Source: Paenibacillus sp. JNUCC32
GTDB lineage: Bacteria; Bacillota; Bacilli; Paenibacillales; Paenibacillaceae
Direction of reading: 5' to 3'
DNA: 64,000 nt
Assembly: GCF_014863545.1 (NCBI RefSeq)
Contig: NZ_CP062260.1
Location: 2,232,001-2,296,000, forward strand
The notes beneath the pieces were generated by a model, which saw nothing but the letters and a program-made list of their open reading frames with translations, was not told the DNA's origin and searched no databases. Of this stretch, positions 52,476-60,744 are shown piece by piece. The translations under genes were made by a program, and so were the position numbers. Position 1 is the stretch's first letter, and each line of letters begins with the position of its first letter.

Positions 52476-55370
52476 ATGTTGAAAAGGAATTTACCTAAGC
52501 AAAGTTTGTATTGCTTCATCATCGCGGTTTTACTTGTTCCGATCATGATCTTTACGCCTTTTTTGCCAACAACAGTATCCGCAGTTGAGGCAGGCGAATT
52601 TGTAAAAGCAAAACAAATCGCAGCTGGAGGTCGGGTATCCCTAGCCTTGAAAACGGATGGTACGTTTGCAGCTTGGGGAGCAGATTATTATGGACAAACT
52701 AATATTCCGGCAGGGTTAAGTGGTGTTGTTGATATAGCAGTAGGGTCGTACCACTCTTTGGCATTGAAGTCAGATGGAACAGTGGTCGCTTGGGGAGGTT
52801 ATGCAGGGGCGGATTGGGGTCAAACCGATGTCCCAGCGGATCTTACGGATGTTATTGCAATTGATACTTATGGCTCCCACTCTCTGGCTTTAAAATCGAA
52901 TGGGACTGTGGTCGGCTGGGGAAATAATGATTTGGGGCAACTTAATCCTCCTTCGGGTCTGACAGACGTGGTTGCTATTGCAACCGCAGGCACACATTCC
53001 CTTGCCTTAAGGTCGAATGGCACCGTAGTCGCCTGGGGAAATAATAATTATGGCCAAACCAATGTACCGACGGATCTAACAGATGTTGTTGCCATTGCAG
53101 CAGGGTCAAACCATTCTCTGGCTTTAAAATCAGATGGAACCGTAGTCGGTTGGGGATATAATTATTTTGGTCAAATTAATCCTCCTTCAGGTCTGACAGA
53201 TGTAGTTGCTGTTACTGCTGGAAGCTATTTCTCACTTGCTTTGAAGTCCGATGGTACGGTAGTTGGTTGGGGAATGAATCAAAATGGACAAATTAGGATA
53301 CCTTTCGGTCTGCAAGGTGTGGTTGCTATAGATACTGCTGGCGATCATACTCTAGCTTTGAAATCGGATGGCACCGTAGTTGCCTGGGGATGGAATGATG
53401 ATGGTCAAACTGAGGTTCCTGGAGGCTTGCTGCAGAGTTTGGAAATGACAGGTCCTGATGGGAATAAAATACCTTTCGTTTTCGACTCCGATCAATATGC
53501 ATACACGATTGCTATAGATTCGGATATCACATCCGTTGAGGTGCGTGGAATACCAGAGGAAGCCGGGTATGCTGACATTTACATTAATGGGATCAAACAA
53601 ACCTCCGAACAAGGGACCGTTGTCCCGATTATCGGTCAAACAGCACATATCTCAGTAGAACATGCTCCATACTTGCTGGCGAATCAGATGTATAACATTA
53701 ACGTTGTGCGCGAAGCGGACAAAACAGACCTAATCAGCTTGATTGAACAAGCTCAAGATCGTTTGGAAACTACTGTGGAGGGGAATTCTCCGGGACAATA
53801 TCCATCTAGTGCCAGAACTGCTTTAAGCCAGGAAATTATCGCAATGGAGGCGCTAGTGAGTGACCGCTTAGCTTTAGAAGCTGATGTCGAACAAGGATTG
53901 GTCGATCTTCAAGGGGCTCTGGATACATATAACCTCTCCGTAGTACTTGATCAAGAGAGACCGGTCATTACACTTTTAGGTGCCAATCCTATGCGGATAG
54001 AAGCAGGAAGTTCCTTTACCGATCCAGGAGCTGTGGCTCAAGACGCACAGGATGGGGATTTGACAGACAGCATTACCGTCACGGGTAGCGTGTACACCGA
54101 CCAAATTGCTGACTATAGCCTTGAATACAAAGTTTCTGATCATGCTGGAAACACGGCATCTGTAGTACGTAGTGTATATGTCAAGGATACAAATGCGCCT
54201 GTCATTACTCTAAGGGGTGATAGCCAAGTTAGCATATATGAGGGCGAGGCATTCACTGATACGGGTGCAACAGCATTTGATTCTTTTGAAGGAGACTTGA
54301 CGGAGGAAATCTTGGTGAGCGGCGGCGTCGATATTGATGTTCCGGGAACCTATACAATGACTTATAATGTACAGGATTCTTCAGGTAATGTAGCGGCCGA
54401 AGTGAGCAGGACGGTTACCGTTAAGAGCAAACCTTCTACCGGCGGACCCGCTTCATCCCCAGATCAAGATACGACCCATACATTATTGAATGCATCCTCA
54501 CTTCGAAGTATCGAGCTTTCGGCGGGAACGATGAGCCCTTCATTTTCTCCATGGATTAAAAAATACACCGTAACAGTAGATGCTGAGGTAAATGCTCTTC
54601 GTATTCGTCCTGCAGCATATGGCCCTAGTAAAATTACGGTTAACGGTGAAACAATAGAAGAAGGCTGGTCGAAGCTTATACAGTTGGGGAATGAAAGCAG
54701 CACGGATATCACGATTACAGTGAATTCATATGACGGTCACACCAGTACATATACACTTGCTGTCGATAAAAAGGGTGAAGAAAGTGAACCGTCAGTTAAT
54801 AATCCATTCAACGAAGCAGAAAAACCGGTTAATTTTGCGGACGTGGCAGGTCATTGGGCAGAGCATGACATTGTTGAAGCGGTGAAAGCAGGCTTCATTA
54901 CTGGCTTTGAAGATAAAAGTTTTCGTCCAAATCAGCCGGTGACGCGAAGTCAGTTTGTCACAATGTTAGTAAGAGCATTGGACATGAAAGGTTCAGGAAA
55001 CAGCGCATCATATAGAGATGTGGATTTAATTCCGGTCTGGGCCTTAGAGGCAACAGGGGCTGCACTCGAAGCGGGTATTGCCGGTGGATATCCAGACGGT
55101 TCATTTCGACCGAACGCTTCCATTACAAGAGCAGAAATGGCAGTTATGGCCGCCAGAGCGATGAATTTGCCAATCATTGAGGATGAGACAGTGATTTTTT
55201 TGGATGCAATTGAGATACCATTCTGGGCCAAACCTTATGTGTCAGCTGCTGCGAAGCAAGGTTTAATCAACGGCCGAGGTGGGAGTACATTTGTACCTAA
55301 CGAATTAATGACACGTGCCGAAGCGGCAATTATTCTGCTCCGTATGCGATCAAGGGGAAATATTAGTTAA
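52476..55370 (+). CDS. Surface protein: RCC1-like repeats, DUF5011, cadherin-like domain, SLH domains
   Basis: A 964-residue surface protein. Signal peptide ending near TVSAVEA; seven or eight RCC1-like propeller repeats with the pattern SLALKSDGTVVAWG..N..GQ (about 40-320); a linker; two DUF5011/HYR-type Ig-like domains (about 495-650; ITLLGANPMRIEAGSSFTDP and ITLRGDSQVSIYEGEAFTDT); a cadherin-like beta-sandwich (about 685-765); and three SLH domains (about 788-960; DVAGHWAEHDI, GFEDKSFRPNQPVTRSQF) that bind secondary wall polymer. ATG 52476 follows GGGAGG. Confidence 0.88.
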   Translation: MLKRNLPKQSLYCFIIAVLLVPIMIFTPFLPTTVSAVEAGEFVKAKQIAAGGRVSLALKTDGTFAAWGADYYGQTNIPAGLSGVVDIAVGSYHSLALKSDGTVVAWGGYAGADWGQTDVPADLTDVIAIDTYGSHSLALKSNGTVVGWGNNDLGQLNPPSGLTDVVAIATAGTHSLALRSNGTVVAWGNNNYGQTNVPTDLTDVVAIAAGSNHSLALKSDGTVVGWGYNYFGQINPPSGLTDVVAVTAGSYFSLALKSDGTVVGWGMNQNGQIRIPFGLQGVVAIDTAGDHTLALKSDGTVVAWGWNDDGQTEVPGGLLQSLEMTGPDGNKIPFVFDSDQYAYTIAIDSDITSVEVRGIPEEAGYADIYINGIKQTSEQGTVVPIIGQTAHISVEHAPYLLANQMYNINVVREADKTDLISLIEQAQDRLETTVEGNSPGQYPSSARTALSQEIIAMEALVSDRLALEADVEQGLVDLQGALDTYNLSVVLDQERPVITLLGANPMRIEAGSSFTDPGAVAQDAQDGDLTDSITVTGSVYTDQIADYSLEYKVSDHAGNTASVVRSVYVKDTNAPVITLRGDSQVSIYEGEAFTDTGATAFDSFEGDLTEEILVSGGVDIDVPGTYTMTYNVQDSSGNVAAEVSRTVTVKSKPSTGGPASSPDQDTTHTLLNASSLRSIELSAGTMSPSFSPWIKKYTVTVDAEVNALRIRPAAYGPSKITVNGETIEEGWSKLIQLGNESSTDITITVNSYDGHTSTYTLAVDKKGEESEPSVNNPFNEAEKPVNFADVAGHWAEHDIVEAVKAGFITGFEDKSFRPNQPVTRSQFVTMLVRALDMKGSGNSASYRDVDLIPVWALEATGAALEAGIAGGYPDGSFRPNASITRAEMAVMAARAMNLPIIEDETVIFLDAIEIPFWAKPYVSAAAKQGLINGRGGSTFVPNELMTRAEAAIILLRMRSRGNIS

Positions 55371-55437
55371 TCAATTAAAGGATCGGTAATTAAGTTTACA
55401 ACAATGGAACAATCTTAAAATAGACAGCTGATCACTT

Positions 55438-55636
55438 TGTGGGTGACAAAAACATAGTAACAATAGAAGCCGCTAATTAAGCGGCTTTTTTGTTTTATCG
55501 GTACAAGTTCTTGTCCCGAGTCGAGGACAAGAACTTGTACCTTTTGCCGTAAAGGACAAAAACATGATCCGATTACCGATTAGATAAGTATCTAGCTATG
55601 TTTCCATGCAATTGATTAAGCTCACGGGCAGTTTAA
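55438..55636 (+). repeat. Family 1 repeat, B/A chimera
   Basis: Left part subtype B (TGTGGGTGACAAAAACATAG, GTAACAATAGAAGCCGC hairpin), right part subtype A: TCGGTACAAGTTCTTGTCCC / GGACAAGAACTTGTACC and GATCCGATTACCGATTAG, tail TTAAGCTCACGGGCAG. The switch lies within the terminator tail. Confidence 0.85.
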
Positions 55637-55731
55637 CACAGCAAATATTACGAAACCGAACAACATCCTGCGAGTTATGACTAGACTAATTGCCATCCCC
55701 TAAGGGGCTCTTTTTTATTTAATCTTTTTTC

Positions 55732-55763
55732 TTGACCTTTACATTAATGTGAAGCTTTATAAT
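55732..55763 (+). promoter_or_regulatory. MerR-type promoter/operator
   Basis: -35 TTGACC (55732-55737) and -10 TATAAT (55758-55763) are separated by an over-long 20-bp spacer that carries the near-perfect inverted repeat CTTTACATTAATGTGAAG. Stretched spacers with a central palindrome are the hallmark of MerR-activated promoters. It lies 35 bp ahead of the MerR gene, which suggests autoregulation of the operon. Confidence 0.8.
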
Positions 55764-55797
55764 AAAGCTAACGTTCCTAATCGATGAGGTGATCGTT

Positions 55798-56181
55798 TTG
55801 AAGATCGGAAAGGTAAGAAAAATAACTGGCGTTAGTGCCCGTTCGATTCGTTATTATGAGGAGAAAGGATTGATCAAAACATCTCGTCAAGAAAATAATT
55901 ATAGAGAATATGACGAAAAGGCGATCGAATCCATTAACGCAATTCAACTTTATTTAGGTTTAGGGCTGACAACTGACCAAATTCGGGACATTCTCTTCTG
56001 TAGATTTCCTGAGCAACAGGAGCATAAAGATAAAGACGTCTATTGTGAGGAATTACTGCTAATGTATCAGTCGAAAATGCACGAGATTAACCAACAATTA
56101 GTTGCTTTAAACAAAGCGAAGTTCAATTTGGCTGAAAAAATCAATCGGATGGTACAAAAACGGGAGGAGGATAATAAATGA
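55798..56181 (+). CDS. MerR family transcriptional regulator
   Basis: A 127-residue regulator: helix-turn-helix and wing KVRKITGVSARSIRYYEEKG, long dimerisation helix toward the C-terminus, and one cysteine (FCRFPEQQ). TTG 55798 follows GATGAGGTGATCG. Its stop overlaps the start of the NmrA-like gene (ATGA), so both are translated from one mRNA. Confidence 0.9.
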   Translation: MKIGKVRKITGVSARSIRYYEEKGLIKTSRQENNYREYDEKAIESINAIQLYLGLGLTTDQIRDILFCRFPEQQEHKDKDVYCEELLLMYQSKMHEINQQLVALNKAKFNLAEKINRMVQKREEDNK

Positions 56182-57008
56182 CTATATTAGTTGCTGGGGC
56201 AACGGGAACCGTAGGGCGGCATGTCGTGGACCAACTTCTTCAAAGGGGGCAAAAGGTACGTGCATTGACACGTAATCCGCAGCAAGCCAATCTTCCTCAT
56301 GGTGTAGAGGTTGTCGCGGGAGATTTAAGTGATCCAAGTACGCTAGTTTCTGCGTTGGTTGGCATCAGCGGCATGCATTTAATTACAACAGGTGCCGAAT
56401 ATGCCCCATTACAAACAGGACCAGAAATCGTTGAGCTTGCTGAGAAGGCCGGGGTGCGAAGGGTTACAGTTTTGTGGAACGGAGAGAATGGCCCTTTTGA
56501 GAAGGCGGTTGAGTCAAGCAGTCTGGAGTGGACTCAGCTTCAAGCTTTTGAATTTATGTCAAACGCACGGAAATGGGCGAACTCTATACGCTCCGAGGGG
56601 GTTGTTCGAGACCTGTTCGGAGGATCACTGATTGCTCCTGTTCATGAAGCCGATATTGGAAGAGTCGCAGCGGTTGCACTAACTGGGGAAGGTCATGCAA
56701 GTCAAATATATACAATAACAGGGCCTGAGAGTTTGTCGGTTCAAGATAAAGTTCGGATAATCAGTGAGGTTATTGGACGTGAAATTCAATTTATCGAAAG
56801 CTCTGAAGAAGAAGAACGTGAACAGATGAGGAAAATGGGTGTTCAGGAGGATGCGATAGATTACGTGATTAGTTGGCACCTTAATCCGCCTAAATCTGCT
56901 TATACCGTTTTGTCGACAGTGGAGGAAGTAACAGGACACAAACCGTATACGTTCGCAGAGTGGGTTAAGGAGAATGCAGGATTTTTTATCAATTCGGATA
57001 ACGCTTGA
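56178..57008 (+). CDS. NmrA-like / SDR family NAD(P)-binding protein
   Basis: A 276-residue atypical SDR: the start ILVAGATGTVGRHVVDQLLQ is the NAD(P)-binding GxxGxxG motif, followed by VRALTRNPQQA, where the arginine suggests NADP. The catalytic YxxxK is not evident, as in NmrA-like redox sensors and quinone oxidoreductases (QOR2-like). It overlaps the MerR gene by 4 bases and should respond to the same signal. Confidence 0.88.
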   Translation: MTILVAGATGTVGRHVVDQLLQRGQKVRALTRNPQQANLPHGVEVVAGDLSDPSTLVSALVGISGMHLITTGAEYAPLQTGPEIVELAEKAGVRRVTVLWNGENGPFEKAVESSSLEWTQLQAFEFMSNARKWANSIRSEGVVRDLFGGSLIAPVHEADIGRVAAVALTGEGHASQIYTITGPESLSVQDKVRIISEVIGREIQFIESSEEEEREQMRKMGVQEDAIDYVISWHLNPPKSAYTVLSTVEEVTGHKPYTFAEWVKENAGFFINSDNA

Positions 57009-57084
57009 ATCTATTATTTTATTAGACAGACGTGTCAGATCACACATCGCTGGTAGCGATATGTTCAACAATTCGTTCTGAATT

Positions 57085-57175
57085 GTTAAGCTAACGGGAA
57101 ACGATAGTTGAATAAACGACCAGGGAGAAGCTGCCGTATGATCGGCAGCCGCGTTGCGCTAAAGGGCAGATTTGC
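57085..57175 (+). repeat. Family 2 hairpin repeat, divergent hairpin
   Basis: GTTAAGCTAACGGGAAACGA, TAGTTGAATAAACGA, hairpin GGCTGCCGATC-like AAGCTGCCGTATGATCGGCAG, and a closing GCTAAAGGGCAGATTT. Confidence 0.75.
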
Positions 57176-57198
57176 GGATCATGACGACGCCACCAAAT

Positions 57199-57461
57199 TG
57201 TCTGGGGACAAGAACATGGTCCCATTGATAGTCGCTATTATAGCGGCTTTTTTATTTCATCGGTGCAAGTTCATGTCCCGAGTCGAGAACAAGAACTTGT
57301 ACCGATTGCCGTAAAGGAACATGAGCCGATTACCGATTAGATAAATATCTAACTATGTTTCCATGCAATTTCATTAAGCTAACGGGCAGGATAGTTTATT
57401 AAATTCACGAATACTCTACATATGGATTAATTTACGAAGTTCGTAGATAAGACGTTATCGG
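57199..57461 (+). repeat. Family 1 repeat, subtype A, with tail and cassette-boundary segment
   Basis: TGTCTGGGGACAAGAACATG, terminator hairpin GTCGCTATTATAGCGGC, inverted pair with mismatches (left arm CGGTGCAAGTTCATGTCC), shortened last site, TAAGCTAACGGGCAGGATAG and the segment TTCACGAATACTCTACATAT ending GACGTTATCGG. The last 7 bases are the left end of the inversion in the following gene. Confidence 0.85.
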
Positions 57462-57621
57462 AAATTAATGCTATTTCTTTATCTTCAATACTTGTTTTTA
57501 ATGGTTCTTTGACTTGATGAATAGTAATTAAGGTAATATGTCCTTTAAATTCGACTTCATCGAAAAACCTACATACAAAATCTTTATTTAAGTCTAATCG
57601 GTCTGCATGTTTTCTTTTCAT
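57427..57621 (-). pseudogene. N-terminal half of a DUF402 protein, inverted
   Basis: On the minus strand, behind CGGGGGTGTGAA, ATG 57621 opens MKRKHADRLDLNKDFVCRF, FKGHITLITIHQVKEPLKT and EIALISDN, after which homology ends at 57462. This is the start of a DUF402 protein (MKRKxADRxD, FxGxIxLxxIxxVxEPL, ADNGY). The other half lies on the plus strand from 57665. Rejoining both halves at CCGATAA gives one uninterrupted 180-residue frame. Confidence 0.75.
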
Positions 57622-57664
57622 TTCACACCCCCGAGATAACTTCCAAAACATCTTTTCTGTATAG
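57462..57664. other. 203-bp inverted segment with 7-bp inverted repeats
   Basis: TTATCGG at 57455-57461 and CCGATAA at 57665-57671 bound a segment which, when flipped, places the DUF402 ribosome site and first 54 codons in frame with the C-terminal half (..EIALIS then DNGYYWMQ). The left border coincides with the ACGTTAT end of the preceding repeat. In the present orientation the gene is off. Confidence 0.75.
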
Positions 57665-57684
57665 CCGATAATGGTTATTATTGG

Positions 57685-58047
57685 ATGCAGCACTTCCCCT
57701 CGGAATCAAATTACTGTGTTACAACGATGCTTAATGAGAAAAAAGAAATAATTCAATGGTATTTCGATATATCTAAGAATATTGGGATTAGTGATCAAGG
57801 AGTGCCTTTTGGGGATGATCTTTATTTAGATGAGATTGTTTTTCCTAATGGTAATTTATATATTAAGGATGAAGATGAACTTGAAGAGGCTTTAAATAGT
57901 AATGACATTGAGTTAGAGGACTATAACCTGGCAAAGAGTAATATGAAAGACTTAATTAAAGAAATAGAATCTATGGAAAACAAAATTATTAAGAATGGTT
58001 TAGAACATTTTAAATTTATATTGGAGGCATCACAAGGAAGGCATTAA
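57685..58047 (+). CDS. DUF402 protein, C-terminal part (5' half inverted)
   Basis: 120 residues from the first ATG; the frame is open from 57640 and the conserved part already begins at CIADNGYYW (57658). QHFPSESNYCVTTMLNEK, IIQWYFDISKNIGISDQGVP, DDLYLDEIVFPNG and EDELEEALNSNDIELEDYNLA match the DUF402 core, a phosphatase-like fold acting on nucleotides in some members. No ribosome site precedes ATG 57685, so this part is probably silent unless the segment at 57462-57664 is flipped. A family 3 repeat follows. Confidence 0.75.
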   Translation: MQHFPSESNYCVTTMLNEKKEIIQWYFDISKNIGISDQGVPFGDDLYLDEIVFPNGNLYIKDEDELEEALNSNDIELEDYNLAKSNMKDLIKEIESMENKIIKNGLEHFKFILEASQGRH

Positions 58048-58050
58048 CAT

Positions 58051-58183
58051 CCGATAACATTATATTCACACTTCGGGCCTTACGGCCCCTTGGTCCGGAC
58101 AGATGCAATTGGCATGGAAGTTGATGCAGCCGGACACACTCGACTTCGTCGAGCGTCGTGAATACTGAGAACGTTATATGCAA
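58051..58183 (+). repeat. Family 3 attC-like imperfect palindrome, short copy
   Basis: CCGATAACATTATATTCACA at the left, GATGCAGCCGGACACACTCG in the middle and GCGTCGTGAATACTGAGAAC followed by GTTATATGCAA at the right. Arms TAAC..ATTCAC and GTGAAT..GTTA are inverted. 133 bp, within the usual size range of integron attC sites. Confidence 0.78.
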
Positions 58184-58215
58184 TTGGGGCAAATACGATT
58201 TTAGAAGGATGGTCA

Positions 58216-58887
58216 ATGATGAGTAAATATACAAACCCTGATTATAACAATTGTGCGGTTGTTACAATTGATACACAGAATGATTTTAGTTTGCCAGGGG
58301 CTGTTGCAGAAATTGCAGGTACTGTTAATGTACTGCCTCAAATGAAGTTAATATTAGATGCATGCAGAAGTAGAGACATTCCGATATTCCACGTGATTCG
58401 ATTATATAAGGAAGATGGATCGAATGTTGATATCTGCCGCAGAGAATTAATTGAAACAGGCGTTCGAATTGTAACACCAGGATCAACGGGAGCAGACTTA
58501 GTTGAAATGATTAGCCCGAAGAATTCAGTTCAGTTAGACGACAAGGAGCTCCTTCAAGGAACAATACAATTGATCGCAGATAATGAATGGGTAATGTATA
58601 AACCAAGATGGGGCGCATTTTATCAAACGAACTTAGAAGCATTTTTGAGAGTGAAGAATATAGATACACTGATTTTTATTGGGTGCAATTTTCCGAACTG
58701 TCCAAGAACAAGTATATATCAAGCAAGTGAAAGAGACTTTAAGGTGGTTATGATCGAGGATGCAATATCAGGCGTTTATGATAAGGGAATTCATGAAATG
58801 AGAAATATAGGTGTTAAAGTAACTAGTACAGAGGAACTCATAAGAGAATTTGCAAGCAGATCCGAAGAAGGCTCCAACAGCAAATAA
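58216..58887 (+). CDS. Isochorismatase family cysteine hydrolase
   Basis: A 223-residue isochorismatase-like hydrolase: CAVVTIDTQNDFSLPG gives the catalytic D, K in YKPRWGAFY the lysine, and C in IGCNFPNCPRTSIYQASE the nucleophilic cysteine, so the D-K-C triad is intact. Such enzymes hydrolyse amides or vinyl ethers (nicotinamidase, N-carbamoylsarcosine amidase and others); substrate open. ATG 58216 follows AAGGATGG. Single-gene unit between two family 3 repeats. Confidence 0.9.
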   Translation: MMSKYTNPDYNNCAVVTIDTQNDFSLPGAVAEIAGTVNVLPQMKLILDACRSRDIPIFHVIRLYKEDGSNVDICRRELIETGVRIVTPGSTGADLVEMISPKNSVQLDDKELLQGTIQLIADNEWVMYKPRWGAFYQTNLEAFLRVKNIDTLIFIGCNFPNCPRTSIYQASERDFKVVMIEDAISGVYDKGIHEMRNIGVKVTSTEELIREFASRSEEGSNSK

Positions 58888-58915
58888 CAACATATTCACG
58901 CATCGCAACAGGAGG
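58881..58915 (+). repeat. Family 3 repeat, left-end remnant
   Basis: CAAATAACAACATATTCACG, then CATCGCAACAGG: the left arm of the attC-like family, located right at the stop of the isochorismatase gene; the rest is replaced by GGCAGGATAGTTTAAGA, a piece of the family 1 tail. Confidence 0.65.
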
Positions 58916-59051
58916 CAGGATAGTTTAAGATCTATTCAATGTTCAATTAAATCCCATTAAATAACATAAAAATGTTATTATTATACTACTGCATCAATAA
59001 ATTGGTATTGGATATCTAATTAAAATTATTAACCTAGGGGGTACGTAAACA

Positions 59052-59249
59052 ATGAGCAAAGATTATGAAACTCCTGAAAGAACAAGAGAAAGACTAAGAC
59101 AAGAAGAATTGGAAAATAATCCATTTGGTCATATGAATCAAGGAAATAGTAGGGCTCGGTATAGTATAGTCGATTTAGGTTGGAAAGGCACTTTAGTATT
59201 AACTATTGTTATTATTGTCGGTCTTATAGTTGTTCAATATTTTTATTAA
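59052..59249 (+). CDS. DUF6366 family small membrane protein
   Basis: A 65-residue protein: charged N-terminus ETPERTRERLRQEELENNPF, Gly/Asn-rich middle and one C-terminal helix (GTLVLTIVIIVGLIVVQYF). This is the pattern I remember for DUF6366 proteins of bacilli. Function unknown. AGGGGGTACG precedes ATG 59052. It is followed by two family 1 repeats. Confidence 0.78.
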   Translation: MSKDYETPERTRERLRQEELENNPFGHMNQGNSRARYSIVDLGWKGTLVLTIVIIVGLIVVQYFY

Positions 59250-59277
59250 TGGTTTTAATATTTGAGAAAACCAAAAT

Positions 59278-59350
59278 TGTCGAGATACAAGATTTTTATT
59301 TTATTACCGATTGCCGTAAAGGAGAACATAAACCGATTACCGATTAGATG
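59278..59350 (+). repeat. Family 1 repeat, internal deletion derivative
   Basis: TGTCGAGATACAAG left end joined to TTATTTTATTACCGATTGCC and AACCGATTACCGATTAGAT; hairpin and inverted pair are missing. A complete copy begins 19 bp further on. Confidence 0.7.
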
Positions 59351-59368
59351 TTTTTAATACTTTAATGA

Positions 59369-59570
59369 TGTCGAGGGACAAGAACATGGTCCCATAGAAA
59401 GTCGCTAAAATAGCGGCTTTTTTGTTTTATCGGTACAAGTTCTTGTCCCGAGCCGAGGACAAGAACTTGTACCGATTACCATAAAGGACAAAAACATGTT
59501 CCGATTACCGATTAGATAAATATCTAACTGTTTTTCCAATTTCATTAAGCTAACGAGCAGATTAGTTTAA
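59369..59570 (+). repeat. Family 1 repeat, subtype A, complete
   Basis: TGTCGAGGGACAAGAACATG, terminator hairpin GTCGCTAAAATAGCGGCTTT, perfect inverted pair TCGGTACAAGTTCTTGTCC / GGACAAGAACTTGTACCGA around CGAGCCGA, last site GACAAAAACATGTTCCGATT, tail CATTAAGCTAACGAGCAGAT. Confidence 0.88.
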
Positions 59571-59688
59571 ATATAATTAATTTGTACAAGAAACCACATT
59601 TTACGTTCTGTTATTATTTTAATTGTGAGAACTCTACTTAATTTACAATCACTGCAAATCACGAACTCATTTATTAGGGGGATAACGT

Positions 59689-60627
59689 GTGCAATTAGTT
59701 AATTGGTCTGAAGACATAAATTTTTTTGATTTATCAAATGAATATTCAATTCGTAGGGCCGATCATGAAGAGTGGGGACTGTATTGTTCGGTTTATTATA
59801 ATATGCGTTATAACGGTTTTTTCAGGGAAGAAGGTTTCAATACTCCACGAAGAAATTCTTTTTGGATCTATAAAGGAGAGTCAAGAATAGGTGGAGTAAG
59901 GATGGCACCAAATACTATTTATCATTTATTTTATATCCCCCCATTTAATAATTCATATGAGGTACTGAAGCTTCTTAAAAAAATGTTAATACACTGGTCT
60001 GATAGAACTAAACACATAAGAACCTTTGAGATTCTTCCAGATCAAGTTAATTTATTTACGAGAGCAGGATTTTGGCCAGATGAATTTAGATGTCGTTGGA
60101 TGCAGCGGCCTACAGATCATTTTCAGGTTATTTGGGATAGTAATCTTACAGTTAAATGCCCTCAGATTAAGGAAGATGAGACGGGTGCAAAGAGATTCAT
60201 TAACGAAGATGAAATTGCTTGGTGTGATTTTAATAGCTTCACAGGAGGTTTTGAAGCAGTACGGAGAAAAAAATCTTCTCTTGAAGATTTTATACCTAAG
60301 GAAGATCCTAATTTTACAAACGAGACTTTAGTTCAAGCTTCTACACTTATTTATGAAAAGGACACAGGTCAGCTTATTGCAAATTGTCGCCTATGTTTAC
60401 AAGACAATCAAGCAGCAGTATACAGTATTGGCGTTATGCCAACTTACAGGGGAAGAGGGTTGGCTACACGTATGTTGAAAAGAGCCCTGAGTGTCCTAAA
60501 AGATAAATATCCAGTTCTAAGGTTATACGTAATGGAAGGAAATGACGCAGAATCAGTCTATCTTAACCTCGGGTTTATTCCTGGAGTACTGGAGATACAG
60601 AGTATGTATATTCCTTTGAATCAGTAG
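59689..60627 (+). CDS. GNAT family N-acetyltransferase
   Basis: A 312-residue protein with two GNAT-like halves. The C-terminal half (about 200-312) has the acetyl-CoA motif VYSIGVMPTYRGRGLATRML and YLNLGFIPGV; the N-terminal half (EEWGLYCSVYYNMRYNGFFR, RIGGVRMAP) is a degenerate GNAT-like domain. Acceptor unknown. GTG 59689 follows AGGGGGATAAC. Directly downstream of a family 1 repeat. Confidence 0.85.
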   Translation: MQLVNWSEDINFFDLSNEYSIRRADHEEWGLYCSVYYNMRYNGFFREEGFNTPRRNSFWIYKGESRIGGVRMAPNTIYHLFYIPPFNNSYEVLKLLKKMLIHWSDRTKHIRTFEILPDQVNLFTRAGFWPDEFRCRWMQRPTDHFQVIWDSNLTVKCPQIKEDETGAKRFINEDEIAWCDFNSFTGGFEAVRRKKSSLEDFIPKEDPNFTNETLVQASTLIYEKDTGQLIANCRLCLQDNQAAVYSIGVMPTYRGRGLATRMLKRALSVLKDKYPVLRLYVMEGNDAESVYLNLGFIPGVLEIQSMYIPLNQ

Positions 60628-60744
60628 TAAAGTTGTCAAAAACATAGGTGTTTATATGTATTATTACCATAATCAGTGTCTCCGTGTTATTAACAATTAG
60701 ATCAGATTAAATGTTTAGTTTATAGAACAAGGAAGTGATTTCTC

